The translations under genes and the position numbers were made by a program. The notes under the pieces are model-generated. The model made no database searches and was not told the origin of the DNA. It was given only the letters and a program-made list of their open reading frames with translations. Shown here piece after piece: positions 27,854 to 36,962 of a stretch of DNA of 53,202 nt. Positions within the stretch are counted from its first letter, which is position 1, and each line of letters opens with the position of its first letter. The stretch is from an uncultured Gammaproteobacteria bacterium (lineage in GTDB: Bacteria; Pseudomonadota; Gammaproteobacteria; Arenicellales; JAANXG01): the NCBI GenBank assembly GCA_947259875.1, contig CAMYNX010000002.1, positions 1 to 53,202 on the forward strand. The letters are read 5' to 3'.

Positions 27854-29026
27854 ATGGATGCGATCAACGACACCAGCATTGACTTCTCCAACTTTACGAA
27901 ACAAGAACTCGATAGTTATGAAGGGTCGTTGGGTGGTCTGACGCGCCGGGAATTTTTGAAATACTGTACCGCTATCGCCGCCACCATGGGGCTACCCATG
28001 ACCGCCGGTCTGCGCATCGCCGAAGCGGCAACCACCAAGACCCGTCCGCCGGTAATTTGGCTGCATGGCCAGGAATGCACCGGGTGCACCGAATCGTTGC
28101 TACGGTCATATCATCCCACCCTCGAGGCCCTGATCCTCGACACCATCTCGCTGGATTATCACGAGACCCTGTGCGCGGGTGCGGGTAAACAGGCAGTGGC
28201 CCACAAACGCAAGGTCATGGAGGAATTCCATGGCAAATACGTACTGGTCACCGAAGGCGGAACCCCGACCAAGGACGGCGGTATCTACTGTAAGGTCGGC
28301 GGCATACCCCACGTAGACCACGTGCGCGAGGCGGCCGAGGGCGCCGCCGTGATCATCGCCATCGGGTCGTGCGCCTCCTGGGGCGGTATCCAAGCGGCGC
28401 ACCCGAATCCCACCGGCGCCAAGGCCACCCATGAAGTGCTGCCCGGTAAGACCGTCATCAACATCCCCGGTTGTCCGCCCAATCCCTACAACTTTCTGTC
28501 CACGGTGATGTATCTGTTGACCTTCGCCAAGCCCCCCGAGCTGGACCAGGAGAACCGCCCCAAATTCGCCTACGGCCGTCTGGTTCACGAAAACTGTGAG
28601 CGCCGGCCGCACTTCGACGCCGGGCGCTTTGCCCTCGAGTTCGGCGATTACGGCCACCGGCAGGGCTTCTGCCTGTACAAGCTCGGCTGTAAGGGACCCG
28701 AGACCTATGCGAACTGCCCATCCATCGGCTTCGGCGACCTCGGATTCGGCGCATGGCCCGTCGGCACCGGTCATCCGTGCTTTGGCTGCACGATGAAGGA
28801 GACCGGTTTTAACAAACCACTGCACGCGCTCGCCGATGTAAAGACCTTCTCGCCACCCACTGCGTTCCCCGCCGTGGACGCTGACAAAGGTGAAGGGATC
28901 TCACCCGCAGCGGCGGCGGTTGCCGCCGGCGTTGGCGGCCTGGTAGTGGGCGCCGCGGCCACGGCAATGCGCAATATGGGTGGTGCTGCGGACAGCGGCG
29001 ACGCACCCGACGATCAAGACGCATAG
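27854..29026 (+). CDS. hybO: [NiFe]-hydrogenase small subunit (Tat signal, C-terminal anchor)
   Basis: TRREFLKYC Tat motif; WLHGQECTGCTESLLRSYHP; KLGCKGPETYANCPS; GHPCFGCT; C-terminal hydrophobic helix. Confidence 0.95.
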   Translation: MDAINDTSIDFSNFTKQELDSYEGSLGGLTRREFLKYCTAIAATMGLPMTAGLRIAEAATTKTRPPVIWLHGQECTGCTESLLRSYHPTLEALILDTISLDYHETLCAGAGKQAVAHKRKVMEEFHGKYVLVTEGGTPTKDGGIYCKVGGIPHVDHVREAAEGAAVIIAIGSCASWGGIQAAHPNPTGAKATHEVLPGKTVINIPGCPPNPYNFLSTVMYLLTFAKPPELDQENRPKFAYGRLVHENCERRPHFDAGRFALEFGDYGHRQGFCLYKLGCKGPETYANCPSIGFGDLGFGAWPVGTGHPCFGCTMKETGFNKPLHALADVKTFSPPTAFPAVDADKGEGISPAAAAVAAGVGGLVVGAAATAMRNMGGAADSGDAPDDQDA

Positions 29027-29037
29027 GAGGGTATGTT

Positions 29038-30024
29038 ATGGATAAGAGCCGCAGGCGTTTTATCCAGGGTGCTGCCGGCGCCATCGCCGGTGCGGTGGCG
29101 CCGGTTGAATCGACGCAGGCGCTGCGCCGCGAAAATAAACAACTGCCCCCGAATGCCTTGGGCATGTTGTACGACTCCACCTTGTGCATCGGCTGCCGTG
29201 CCTGCGTCACCGCTTGCAAGGAGGCCAACGATGTGCCGGTGGAACAGCCCGCTCATTTGCGTGAATGGAATGTGGGGGTTTGGGACTCGGGGGAAGACAT
29301 CTCCGGCAAGACCCTGAACACGATTCGGGTGTATACCGACGGCACAAAAGAGCGCAAGGATCGCGAGGAAAACGGCTACGCGTTCATTAAACGTCACTGC
29401 CTGCACTGTGTGGATCCATCCTGCGTGTCGGTGTGCCCGGTGAGCGCGATGCTCAAGGACGCGGATACCGGCATTGTCACCCACAATCCGGACGCTTGCA
29501 TCGGATGCCGTTACTGTGTCTACGGATGCCCATTCGGGGTACCGCAGTATCAGTTTGACGAGACCTTCGGCAAGATCGCGAAATGCGAGTTCTGCGAACA
29601 CCTGCAGAAAAAGGGCGAGATCCCGGCCTGCTGCGACGTGTGCCCGACGGGGGCGTCTTTGTTCGGGCGGGTCGACGATCTCCAGCAAGAAGCGGAACAA
29701 CGCCTATCCAAACAGCCCGGCGATCGCTATGAATTTCCACGCGGGCGCCTGGGCGATGATCGCCCGACCCACGAGGCGGCGATCCCCGAATATCAGTCGC
29801 ATGTTTACGGAGTGAAAGAGGCGGGCGGCACGCAGATCCGCTATCTCACCGGCGTCCCGCACCAAAAGCTGGGATTGCCCAAACTGCCCGACGAGTCCTA
29901 CGCCTCGTTGTCAGAAGGCGTACAACACACCCTATACAAGGGGATGATCGCACCGCTGGCACTCCTGGGCGGACTCATCTACCTCGCTCGTCGCAGCACC
30001 AAGCAGCACGAGGATGAGGAATAA
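29038..30024 (+). CDS. hybA: Hydrogenase 4Fe-4S ferredoxin subunit HybA (Tat signal)
   Basis: SRRRFIQGAAGA; four-cluster ferredoxin: CIGCRACVTACKEAN, CLHCVDPSCVSVCPVSA, CIGCRYCVYGCPFGVP, C..C..CCDVCPTGA. Confidence 0.94.
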   Translation: MDKSRRRFIQGAAGAIAGAVAPVESTQALRRENKQLPPNALGMLYDSTLCIGCRACVTACKEANDVPVEQPAHLREWNVGVWDSGEDISGKTLNTIRVYTDGTKERKDREENGYAFIKRHCLHCVDPSCVSVCPVSAMLKDADTGIVTHNPDACIGCRYCVYGCPFGVPQYQFDETFGKIAKCEFCEHLQKKGEIPACCDVCPTGASLFGRVDDLQQEAEQRLSKQPGDRYEFPRGRLGDDRPTHEAAIPEYQSHVYGVKEAGGTQIRYLTGVPHQKLGLPKLPDESYASLSEGVQHTLYKGMIAPLALLGGLIYLARRSTKQHEDEE

Positions 30025-30029
30025 GCACA

Positions 30030-31172
30030 ATGGCACAATCCACGCATCAACCCCTCGGCGGTAAGTTACTGACCAAGCCATTTATGTTGTTCGCGCTATT
30101 GTTTCTGATAGCGGTGTACTTTCTCGCCACGCGTTTCATGTTCGGTCTTGGGTCGGTGACCCATCTCAACGGCGGCTATCCCTGGGGAATCTGGGTCGTC
30201 GTCGACGTCATAATCGGCACCGCGTTTGGTTGTGGCGGGTTCGCCATGGCACTGCTGGTCTACATCTTCAACAAGGGTGAATACCACCCGCTGATGCGGC
30301 CCGCCTTGCTCGGTGGTCTGTTTGGCTACACCCTGGGTGGCATGGCGGTGATATTCGATCTCGGGCGTTACTGGAACTTCTACAACCTGCTGTTGCCCTG
30401 GTATGCGCAACCCAGCTCGGTGATGTTCGAGGTGGCACTGTGCGTCATGGCCTATATCCTGGTGCTGTGGATTGAGTTCTCGCCCACGTTTCTCGAACGT
30501 CTTGGCCTCACCAATGCCAAACAAAAACTGAAACGCTTCATGTACATCATCATTGCGCTTGGTGTGTTGTTACCCACCATGCACCAGTCCTCGCTGGGCT
30601 CGCTGCTACTGGTGATGGGATCGCAGCTATCACCCCTGTGGTTCACCGCATGGCTGCCACTGTGGTTTCTGCTCACCGCCATCGCCATGGGTTACGGCAT
30701 CGTCATCCTGGAGTCGACCTTGATCACCAACGCCTTCAAGCTGCCGTCCGAGCAGCGCATCTTGAGTAAGCTGTCGCCGATCGTCGGCTGGCTGCTGGCG
30801 GCGTTCGTGGTGCTGCGCCTCATTGACCTGTTGGCACACGGGCACGTCGCCCCGATGTTTGCCGCGGATTTGAACGCATTCATGTTTTGGCTCGAAATAC
30901 TGGTGTTTGTCATGCCGACAATCATACTGATCTCTCCGGCGCGGCGCACGGATCAGCGGCAGATGTTTCTCGCCGCGCTGCTGCTGTTGGCGGCCGGATC
31001 TCTGTACCGCATCAACGCCTTCTTGGTGGCGTACGATCCCGGAAACGGCTGGAGCTATTTTCCGTCGGCGCCGGAACTCATGGTGACCATCGGTGTAATC
31101 GCCCTCGAGATCATGCTTTATCTGGTCTTCGTCAAGAAACTTCCGGTGTTGCATGGCACCCGGCCCGCCTAA
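30030..31172 (+). CDS. hybB: HybB integral membrane (NrfD/PsrC-like) subunit
   Basis: Polytopic; GGYPWGIWVVVDVIIGTAFGCGGFAMALLVYIFNKGEYHPLMRPALLGG. Confidence 0.94.
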   Translation: MAQSTHQPLGGKLLTKPFMLFALLFLIAVYFLATRFMFGLGSVTHLNGGYPWGIWVVVDVIIGTAFGCGGFAMALLVYIFNKGEYHPLMRPALLGGLFGYTLGGMAVIFDLGRYWNFYNLLLPWYAQPSSVMFEVALCVMAYILVLWIEFSPTFLERLGLTNAKQKLKRFMYIIIALGVLLPTMHQSSLGSLLLVMGSQLSPLWFTAWLPLWFLLTAIAMGYGIVILESTLITNAFKLPSEQRILSKLSPIVGWLLAAFVVLRLIDLLAHGHVAPMFAADLNAFMFWLEILVFVMPTIILISPARRTDQRQMFLAALLLLAAGSLYRINAFLVAYDPGNGWSYFPSAPELMVTIGVIALEIMLYLVFVKKLPVLHGTRPA

Positions 31173-31187
31173 TTAAGGGAGGCAAAC

Positions 31188-32894
31188 GTGACACGAATTA
31201 CTATAGATCCCATAACCCGTATCGAGGGTCATTTACGCATCGACTGTGAAGTCGAAAACGGCAAGGTCACCAATGCCTGGGCATCGGGGCAGATGTGGCG
31301 CGGTATCGAACTCATCCTGCAGGGCCGCGACCCGCGCGATGCGTGGATCTTCACCCAGCGGATCTGCGGAGTATGCACGACCGTGCACGCCATCACCTCA
31401 GTACGCGCGGTGGAGAACGCCCTCGACCTCGAGGTGCCGTTGAATGCGCAGTACATCCGCAACATGATCATGGCCGCCCACGGCGTTCACGACCACATCG
31501 TGCATTTCTACCACCTCACCGGTCTGGACTGGGTGGACATCGTCTCCGCGCTCAAGGCGGATCCGGTGGCGACCGCCAAGCTCGGCGCGAGTTTGTCGGA
31601 TTACCCACACAACGGCGTGCCAGAGATTCGCAAGGTCCAGGAAAAGCTCGCGGCGTTTGTGAATACCGGCCAGCTCGGCGTGTTCGCGAGCGGTTATTGG
31701 GGCCACCCGGCGATGCGCTTGCCCCCGGAGGTCAATCTGCTGGCGGCAGCACACTACCTGCAGGCCCTGGAGTATCAGCGGGCGGCGAATAAGATCGTGA
31801 CCATCCTCGGCTCCAAGACCCCGCACATTCAGAATCTGGCGGTGGGTGGCGTTGCTAATCCCATCAATCCGGAAAGCCAGTCCACGCTCACCTTGGAGCG
31901 CTTGTTTGCGATCAAGGCGGAGATCGATAAGCTCGGCGAGTTCGTGAATGAGGCATTGATACCGGATGTCGGCGCGGTCGGCGCGCTATACGCGGAGTGG
32001 GCGCAATACGGCGCCGGCGTCACCAATTATCTCTCGGTGCCCGACATGCCGCTCGACACCAAGGGCACTCAGTTCGAACTGCCTGGCGGCTATATCGACG
32101 GCGGCGACGTAGCAACGTTCAAGGAGATCTCCGGGTACCAGGACCAATACTTTCGCGACGGCGTCAAAGAAAGTGTCAAGCACGCCTGGTATGAATATCA
32201 GGGCGGCGACCGCGCGCTGCATCCCTATGACGGTCAAACCAATCCGAAATACACCGACTTCCAAGACGAGGGTAAGTATTCCTGGGTCAAGGCACCGACA
32301 TTTTACGACAAGCGCGCCCAGGTCGGGCCGCTTGCCAATGTGCTCGCGATGTACGCCGCCGGCCACGAACCCACAAAACGTCATCTTACCCGTTTGTTGT
32401 CCATCGCGAGCACCGTCGCCGGTTCGGAGATTCCACTCGCTGCGCTGCATTCAACGCTCGGCCGCGTAGCGGCGAGGGCGGTGCGCGCTGCGGTGTTGTA
32501 CGAGTCGCTGCAAAATCAATGGCAACTGTTGATGGACAATATTGCCAACAGGGACTTCGATACCTTTAACCGACCGGTGTTTCCCAAGGGCGAAGTACGT
32601 GGGTTTGGTTTTCACGAGGCGCCGCGGGGCACCCTCTCGCACTGGACGGTAATCAACAACGGCAAGATTGCCAATTACCAGGCGGTAGTACCCACCACGT
32701 GGAACGCCGGACCACGGGACGACGACGAACAGTTGGGACCCTATGAGGCGTCCCTGCTGGACAACCCGGTGGCCGACGCCGAATTGCCTTTGGAGGTGTT
32801 GCGCACCGTGCACTCATTCGACCCGTGTCTGGCCTGCGCCATACATATGGTTGACACTAAGAACCGGCCAATTGTTCGTGTGAAGGCGGCGTAA
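31188..32894 (+). CDS. hybC: [NiFe]-hydrogenase large subunit
   Basis: L1 RICGVCTTVHAITSVRAVENAL; L2 DPCLACAIH followed by 15-aa extension MVDTKNRPIVRVKAA. Confidence 0.97.
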   Translation: MTRITIDPITRIEGHLRIDCEVENGKVTNAWASGQMWRGIELILQGRDPRDAWIFTQRICGVCTTVHAITSVRAVENALDLEVPLNAQYIRNMIMAAHGVHDHIVHFYHLTGLDWVDIVSALKADPVATAKLGASLSDYPHNGVPEIRKVQEKLAAFVNTGQLGVFASGYWGHPAMRLPPEVNLLAAAHYLQALEYQRAANKIVTILGSKTPHIQNLAVGGVANPINPESQSTLTLERLFAIKAEIDKLGEFVNEALIPDVGAVGALYAEWAQYGAGVTNYLSVPDMPLDTKGTQFELPGGYIDGGDVATFKEISGYQDQYFRDGVKESVKHAWYEYQGGDRALHPYDGQTNPKYTDFQDEGKYSWVKAPTFYDKRAQVGPLANVLAMYAAGHEPTKRHLTRLLSIASTVAGSEIPLAALHSTLGRVAARAVRAAVLYESLQNQWQLLMDNIANRDFDTFNRPVFPKGEVRGFGFHEAPRGTLSHWTVINNGKIANYQAVVPTTWNAGPRDDDEQLGPYEASLLDNPVADAELPLEVLRTVHSFDPCLACAIHMVDTKNRPIVRVKAA

Positions 32895-32913
32895 CCGAAG
32901 CGGGGGCAAGCAC

Positions 32914-33414
32914 ATGAACGTGTTGCTGCTGGGCATCGGAAACATCTTACTTCGTGATGAGGGCGTCGGCGTTCGCGTCGTCGAGTCACTGGCCAAGCGC
33001 TACACCCTGCCACAGGAAGTCGAGGTCCTCGATGGCGGAACCTCGGGCATGGATCTTTTGTACACCATCTCCGGTCGCGACGTGATGATTGTGTGCGACG
33101 CAATCAAAGCCGACGCGCCGCCTGGGACCGTCATTCAAATCACCGGTGATGACGTGCCCGCATTTCTCCAGACCAAGCTCTCGCCCCACCAAGTGGGTTT
33201 ATCCGATGTTCTCGCTACATTGAAGCTGTTGGACGAACTCCCCCCGGTGGTGAGCATCGTTGGCATCGTACCCGAAGACCTCAGTTTAGGAACCGAACTT
33301 TCTCCTACCGCCGCCGGCGCTGTCGACCATGCGCTGACGATGATCATAGATGAGTTGGCCACGGTAGGGATTGATGTCGGACAACAATCATTAACAGCCC
33401 CGGAGGTCGTTTGA
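32914..33414 (+). CDS. hybD: Hydrogenase maturation endopeptidase (HybD/HyaD)
   Basis: LLLGIGNILLRDEGVGVRVVESLAKRYTLP...EVLDGGTSGMDLLYTI. Confidence 0.94.
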   Translation: MNVLLLGIGNILLRDEGVGVRVVESLAKRYTLPQEVEVLDGGTSGMDLLYTISGRDVMIVCDAIKADAPPGTVIQITGDDVPAFLQTKLSPHQVGLSDVLATLKLLDELPPVVSIVGIVPEDLSLGTELSPTAAGAVDHALTMIIDELATVGIDVGQQSLTAPEVV

Positions 33415-33417
33415 GCA

Positions 33418-33681
33418 ATGTGCCTGGCGATTCCATCCAAAGTCATGGAAGTTAAGGACGATCGAGTGATCGTCGAGCGTTATGGGGAACGCCTCGAGGT
33501 GAATACCGGATTGATGACCGAACCCTTGACGGTGGGAGACTATGTGGTACTGCGGGCCCGCACCCATGTAGTCGCTAAAATGGATCCGCAAGCAGCGCGG
33601 GAGGCGTTGTTGCTTTTCAACGAACTCGCCGAACGACTAGCTGACGATATCGAGTTCAAATCAGACCATGAGGCACCATGA
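33418..33681 (+). CDS. Second HypC/HybG-family chaperone
   Basis: MCLAIPSKVMEVKDDRVIVERYGERLEVNTGLMTEPLTVGDYVVLRA. Confidence 0.93.
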   Translation: MCLAIPSKVMEVKDDRVIVERYGERLEVNTGLMTEPLTVGDYVVLRARTHVVAKMDPQAAREALLLFNELAERLADDIEFKSDHEAP

Positions 33682-33682
33682 T

Positions 33683-34183
33683 ATGACCGACCAGGAACAT
33701 TCAAACCTAGCTCCTCGCGTGGTTGAGATAGTTGAGCGTTTTCAAAAAATCGGTGAACTCAATATGAAGGGCCTGCCTGTTTACAACGAAAACCTCCAGG
33801 TGGAAGCAATCGGATTCCACCCCTATGGCGACAATTATCTTGGCGTTCTGGTCACTCCGTGGTTTATGAACGTTATCCTGCTGCCGCGTGACAAAGCGCC
33901 GATGGACTATTCGTTAGTCGCATCACCCACCGATGAAACTCTACCCGCCGGGACATGGCAGTTCATGTTTGGTGGTGACGACGTGATGGGACTGTATAAG
34001 AGCTTGTCATTACACTCGCCGATGTTCGCCTTTAACACTCAGGAACTCGCAAGGATCGAGGCCAAACGACGTTTGAACTCGTTGATGACGCCGCCCAATA
34101 CCATTACCGCGAGTGCTACACAGCAACGGGCTCCGGAGAATAGCAGCCGACGTGCTTTTTTGCGGGGCCAAGTGAACGGCTAA
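33683..34183 (+). CDS. hybE: HybE/HupJ-type hydrogenase assembly chaperone
   Basis: GLPVYNENLQVEAIGFHPYGDNYLGVLVTPWFMNVILLP...GTWQFMFGG; C-terminal SRRAFLRGQVNG; ATG at 33683 chosen as start (track ORF starts 33668). Confidence 0.88.
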   Translation: MTDQEHSNLAPRVVEIVERFQKIGELNMKGLPVYNENLQVEAIGFHPYGDNYLGVLVTPWFMNVILLPRDKAPMDYSLVASPTDETLPAGTWQFMFGGDDVMGLYKSLSLHSPMFAFNTQELARIEAKRRLNSLMTPPNTITASATQQRAPENSSRRAFLRGQVNG

Positions 34184-35380
34184 ATGAGCGGCACCCGCGA
34201 AACAACCGGTGGCATCGAAGGCCGCCTACGTATCCAGGTCAAGGTCGATGCCGGTATGGTGAGTAATGTCCAACTCGATTCACAACGTCCGGTGAACAGC
34301 GGTGCGTTGCTCGAGGGCCGCTCGGTCGGGGACGCCTTGGACCTGCTGCCACGGATATTCAGCCTGTGTGGTGTGGCGCAAACCGCCGCCGGCCTGGTGG
34401 CGGTGGAACACGCATTACGGGTCTCACTTACCCCACCGCAGATCGCCGCACGCCAAATGCTGGTGGCTGCGGAGGCCCTGGAACAGACTGTTTGGCGCAT
34501 TACCGTGGATTGGCCGACCTGCCTGGGCATGCAACCCGATGTGGCCGGCATACGCGATCTACGGCGGCTGCTCCGCGGGCTTGGGATGCATATGTTCAAA
34601 GCCATACCGTGGAACCGGGTCGGCGGTAGTCATCTGGTCCCCGACCCAATCGAGCTCGTCAAGACCATCGATGCGGTAGCGCAACACGCGGCATGGATTC
34701 TTTTCGGCGACGCCGCGCCGCAATTAGATGACCACAGATCCTTTGAACGTTGGCTTGGCCGGCAACACCAACCGGGGCCCGCGGCGTTGGATTATGTGCG
34801 TGACCAGGGACTCGCGGCATTCGGCAACAGCCCGGTGGATCTTTTGCCGACGGCGCCCGACACCGGCTTCTTTGCGCAGCAGTTAGCCAAAGATGTTGAT
34901 TGGTCGTTTTGCACCCACCCACACTACCACGGCAACATCTCTGAAACCGGCGCATTGTCGCGCCTGGTGGACCATCCACTGGTCAGTGAGTTGCGGGACC
35001 GGCATGGGAATGGGCTGCTCACCCGCCTGGCGGCAAGACTCGTTGAGACCAACCATCTGATCTCCAAGATGCGGTCCTGTGTGGATGACGTGTCCGATGA
35101 TATGGGCACAACAACCAATAACGAAAGCGGCCAAGGCATCAGTGTGATTGACACCGCCCGGGGAGTGTTGGTGCATTGGGTAGAAATCACGGACAACATA
35201 GTCAATCGTTATCGAATTCTGGCCCCCACGGAATGGAATTTTCATCCCCGCGGTCCGTTGATTCAGGGCTTGGAGGGTGTGAACGCCCAGGTGGGTGAGG
35301 CACTGGACAAAAACGCGGGGCTGCTGATCAACGCGTTGGACCCCTGCGTCGGATACGAGCTGAACATCGTGGAGCACTAG
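34184..35380 (+). CDS. HupK/HoxV-like hydrogenase expression/formation protein (degenerate large-subunit paralog)
   Basis: GIEGRLRIQVKVDAG; FSLCGVAQTAAG at L1 position; C-terminal DPCVGYELNIVEH at L2 position, stop immediately after. Confidence 0.88.
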   Translation: MSGTRETTGGIEGRLRIQVKVDAGMVSNVQLDSQRPVNSGALLEGRSVGDALDLLPRIFSLCGVAQTAAGLVAVEHALRVSLTPPQIAARQMLVAAEALEQTVWRITVDWPTCLGMQPDVAGIRDLRRLLRGLGMHMFKAIPWNRVGGSHLVPDPIELVKTIDAVAQHAAWILFGDAAPQLDDHRSFERWLGRQHQPGPAALDYVRDQGLAAFGNSPVDLLPTAPDTGFFAQQLAKDVDWSFCTHPHYHGNISETGALSRLVDHPLVSELRDRHGNGLLTRLAARLVETNHLISKMRSCVDDVSDDMGTTTNNESGQGISVIDTARGVLVHWVEITDNIVNRYRILAPTEWNFHPRGPLIQGLEGVNAQVGEALDKNAGLLINALDPCVGYELNIVEH

Positions 35381-35382
35381 CA

Positions 35383-35724
35383 ATGCACGAGATGAGTCTC
35401 AGTCAGGGCATGTTGGAGATTATTCAGGAGCAAGCGGCCGTCGATGGTTTTCGAAGCGTCAAAGTTGTGCGCCTTGAAATCGGCGCGTTGTCGTGCGTTG
35501 AGCCAGAGGCGTTGGGATTTTGTTTCGATAGCGTCACCCGGGGCACCGTTGCCGAAGGGGCGACGCTGGATATCATCAAGGTTCCTGGCCACGCTTGGTG
35601 CTGGAGATGTTCGCGGGTCGTTGACATCGAGCGGCACGGCGATCCTTGCCCGGACTGCTCCGGTTACCAAATGCAGATGCGAACCGGAAATGAAATGAAG
35701 ATAAAAGCGTTGGAGGTAGCGTAA
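35383..35724 (+). CDS. hypA: Hydrogenase nickel incorporation protein HypA
   Basis: [18 protein letters not shown]; Zn motif CWRCSRVV...[11 protein letters not shown]. Confidence 0.95.
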   Translation: MHEMSLSQGMLEIIQEQAAVDGFRSVKVVRLEIGALSCVEPEALGFCFDSVTRGTVAEGATLDIIKVPGHAWCWRCSRVVDIERHGDPCPDCSGYQMQMRTGNEMKIKALEVA

Positions 35725-36539
35725 TGTGTACGACCTGTGGATGCGGCACGGACGAAGTCAAGATCACCAGCGGCCAACAGCCCCAACACGCCCACGCTCA
35801 TCATCACCATCATGACGGTCACCACGCACATGACCACGGCGCCGAGACGCGGCTGTTGCAGGTGGAACAGGACCTGTTGAGCAAGAACAACAGTTATGCC
35901 GCCGCGAATCGCCATTTTTTCTCACAGCGCGGCGTATTCGCCGTCAACCTCATGTCGAGTCCGGGTTCGGGAAAAACGACGCTGTTGGTGAATACCGTGC
36001 GTTCGCTAAAAGAGCGTTATCCCATCGCAGTCATCGAGGGCGACCAGCAGACCAGCCAAGACGTCGAGCGCATACGATCCGCCGGGGTTCCAGGTATCCA
36101 AATCAACACCGGAAAGGGCTGCCATCTAGACGCGCACATGGTCGGCCACGCCCTGGAACGGCTCCCAGTCGAGAATGAAAGCGTGCTGTTCATTGAGAAT
36201 GTAGGCAACCTGGTTTGTCCCGCTGCGTTCGACTTGGGCGAGACCCGTAAGGTGGTGGTCATGTCAGTTACCGAGGGCGAGGACAAACCTCTCAAGTATC
36301 CCGACATGTTTGCGGTATCGGATTTGATGTTGATCAATAAAATTGATCTGCTGCCCCATCTGAATTTTGACACCAACCGCTGTATCGATTACGCGCGACG
36401 GGTGAATCCCAAGATCGAGATTTTGCAACTATCCGCCCTCAGCGGCGACGGTTGTGATGTGTGGTCGGACTGGCTCAGCTCAGGACTCAACACCGCGCGG
36501 GCGGCCCGCAAGGCGGCGGCGTGCGATCAGACCGCGTGA
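35724..36539 (+). CDS. hypB: Hydrogenase nickel incorporation GTPase HypB
   Basis: [11 protein letters not shown]; His-rich [19 protein letters not shown]-loop [11 protein letters not shown]. Confidence 0.96.
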   Translation: MCTTCGCGTDEVKITSGQQPQHAHAHHHHHDGHHAHDHGAETRLLQVEQDLLSKNNSYAAANRHFFSQRGVFAVNLMSSPGSGKTTLLVNTVRSLKERYPIAVIEGDQQTSQDVERIRSAGVPGIQINTGKGCHLDAHMVGHALERLPVENESVLFIENVGNLVCPAAFDLGETRKVVVMSVTEGEDKPLKYPDMFAVSDLMLINKIDLLPHLNFDTNRCIDYARRVNPKIEILQLSALSGDGCDVWSDWLSSGLNTARAARKAAACDQTA

Positions 36540-36579
36540 ATTCTATTATCGACGAAACTTAGACATGAAGGAGTCAACA

Positions 36580-36831
36580 ATGAAACGGCTTAGTCAATTC
36601 ATCGGCATGGGCTTGCTCATCTCATCGCTGAGCGCGCCGACGTTTGCACACCCCGGGCATGTGCTGAGCGGTGGATCGATCGCCGCCCCTGAGCATTTTT
36701 TCTGGGACATGCACCATTTGCTGCCGCTCATCGTCGTAGCCCTGTTGATGGCGGTCTTGCTTCGATTTTGGCGCGGGAGAACCACTCACGGTACCACGTT
36801 TCGCGATTGCTTAACAGGACGCCGTCGTTGA
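36580..36831 (+). CDS. Small exported/membrane protein with predicted N-terminal HPGH after signal cleavage
   Basis: MKRLSQFIGMGLLISSLSAPTFAHPGHVLSGGSIAAPEHFFWDMHHLLPLIVVALLMAVLLRFWRGRTTHG...; aaggag RBS. Confidence 0.65.
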   Translation: MKRLSQFIGMGLLISSLSAPTFAHPGHVLSGGSIAAPEHFFWDMHHLLPLIVVALLMAVLLRFWRGRTTHGTTFRDCLTGRRR

Positions 36832-36962
36832 CGTTACTGATGTGATAACGGCATTTGTCGCTCAGCGGTTGAAGTCGACGCGGCCAACGCAGACATGCCA
36901 CCGGCGATGTGCAAATTGATTTGTTGCCAGTTACAAGTTTTGGAAGTGCGGGAGTTAGATTC

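Noticed and set aside
28106-28825. 239-aa minus-strand ORF within hybO
   Set aside because: Antisense shadow of the hydrogenase small subunit.
23798-33681. Duplicate hypC genes as an anomaly
   Set aside because: Two HypC/HybG paralogs are normal in Hyd-2-type systems (HypC plus HybG).
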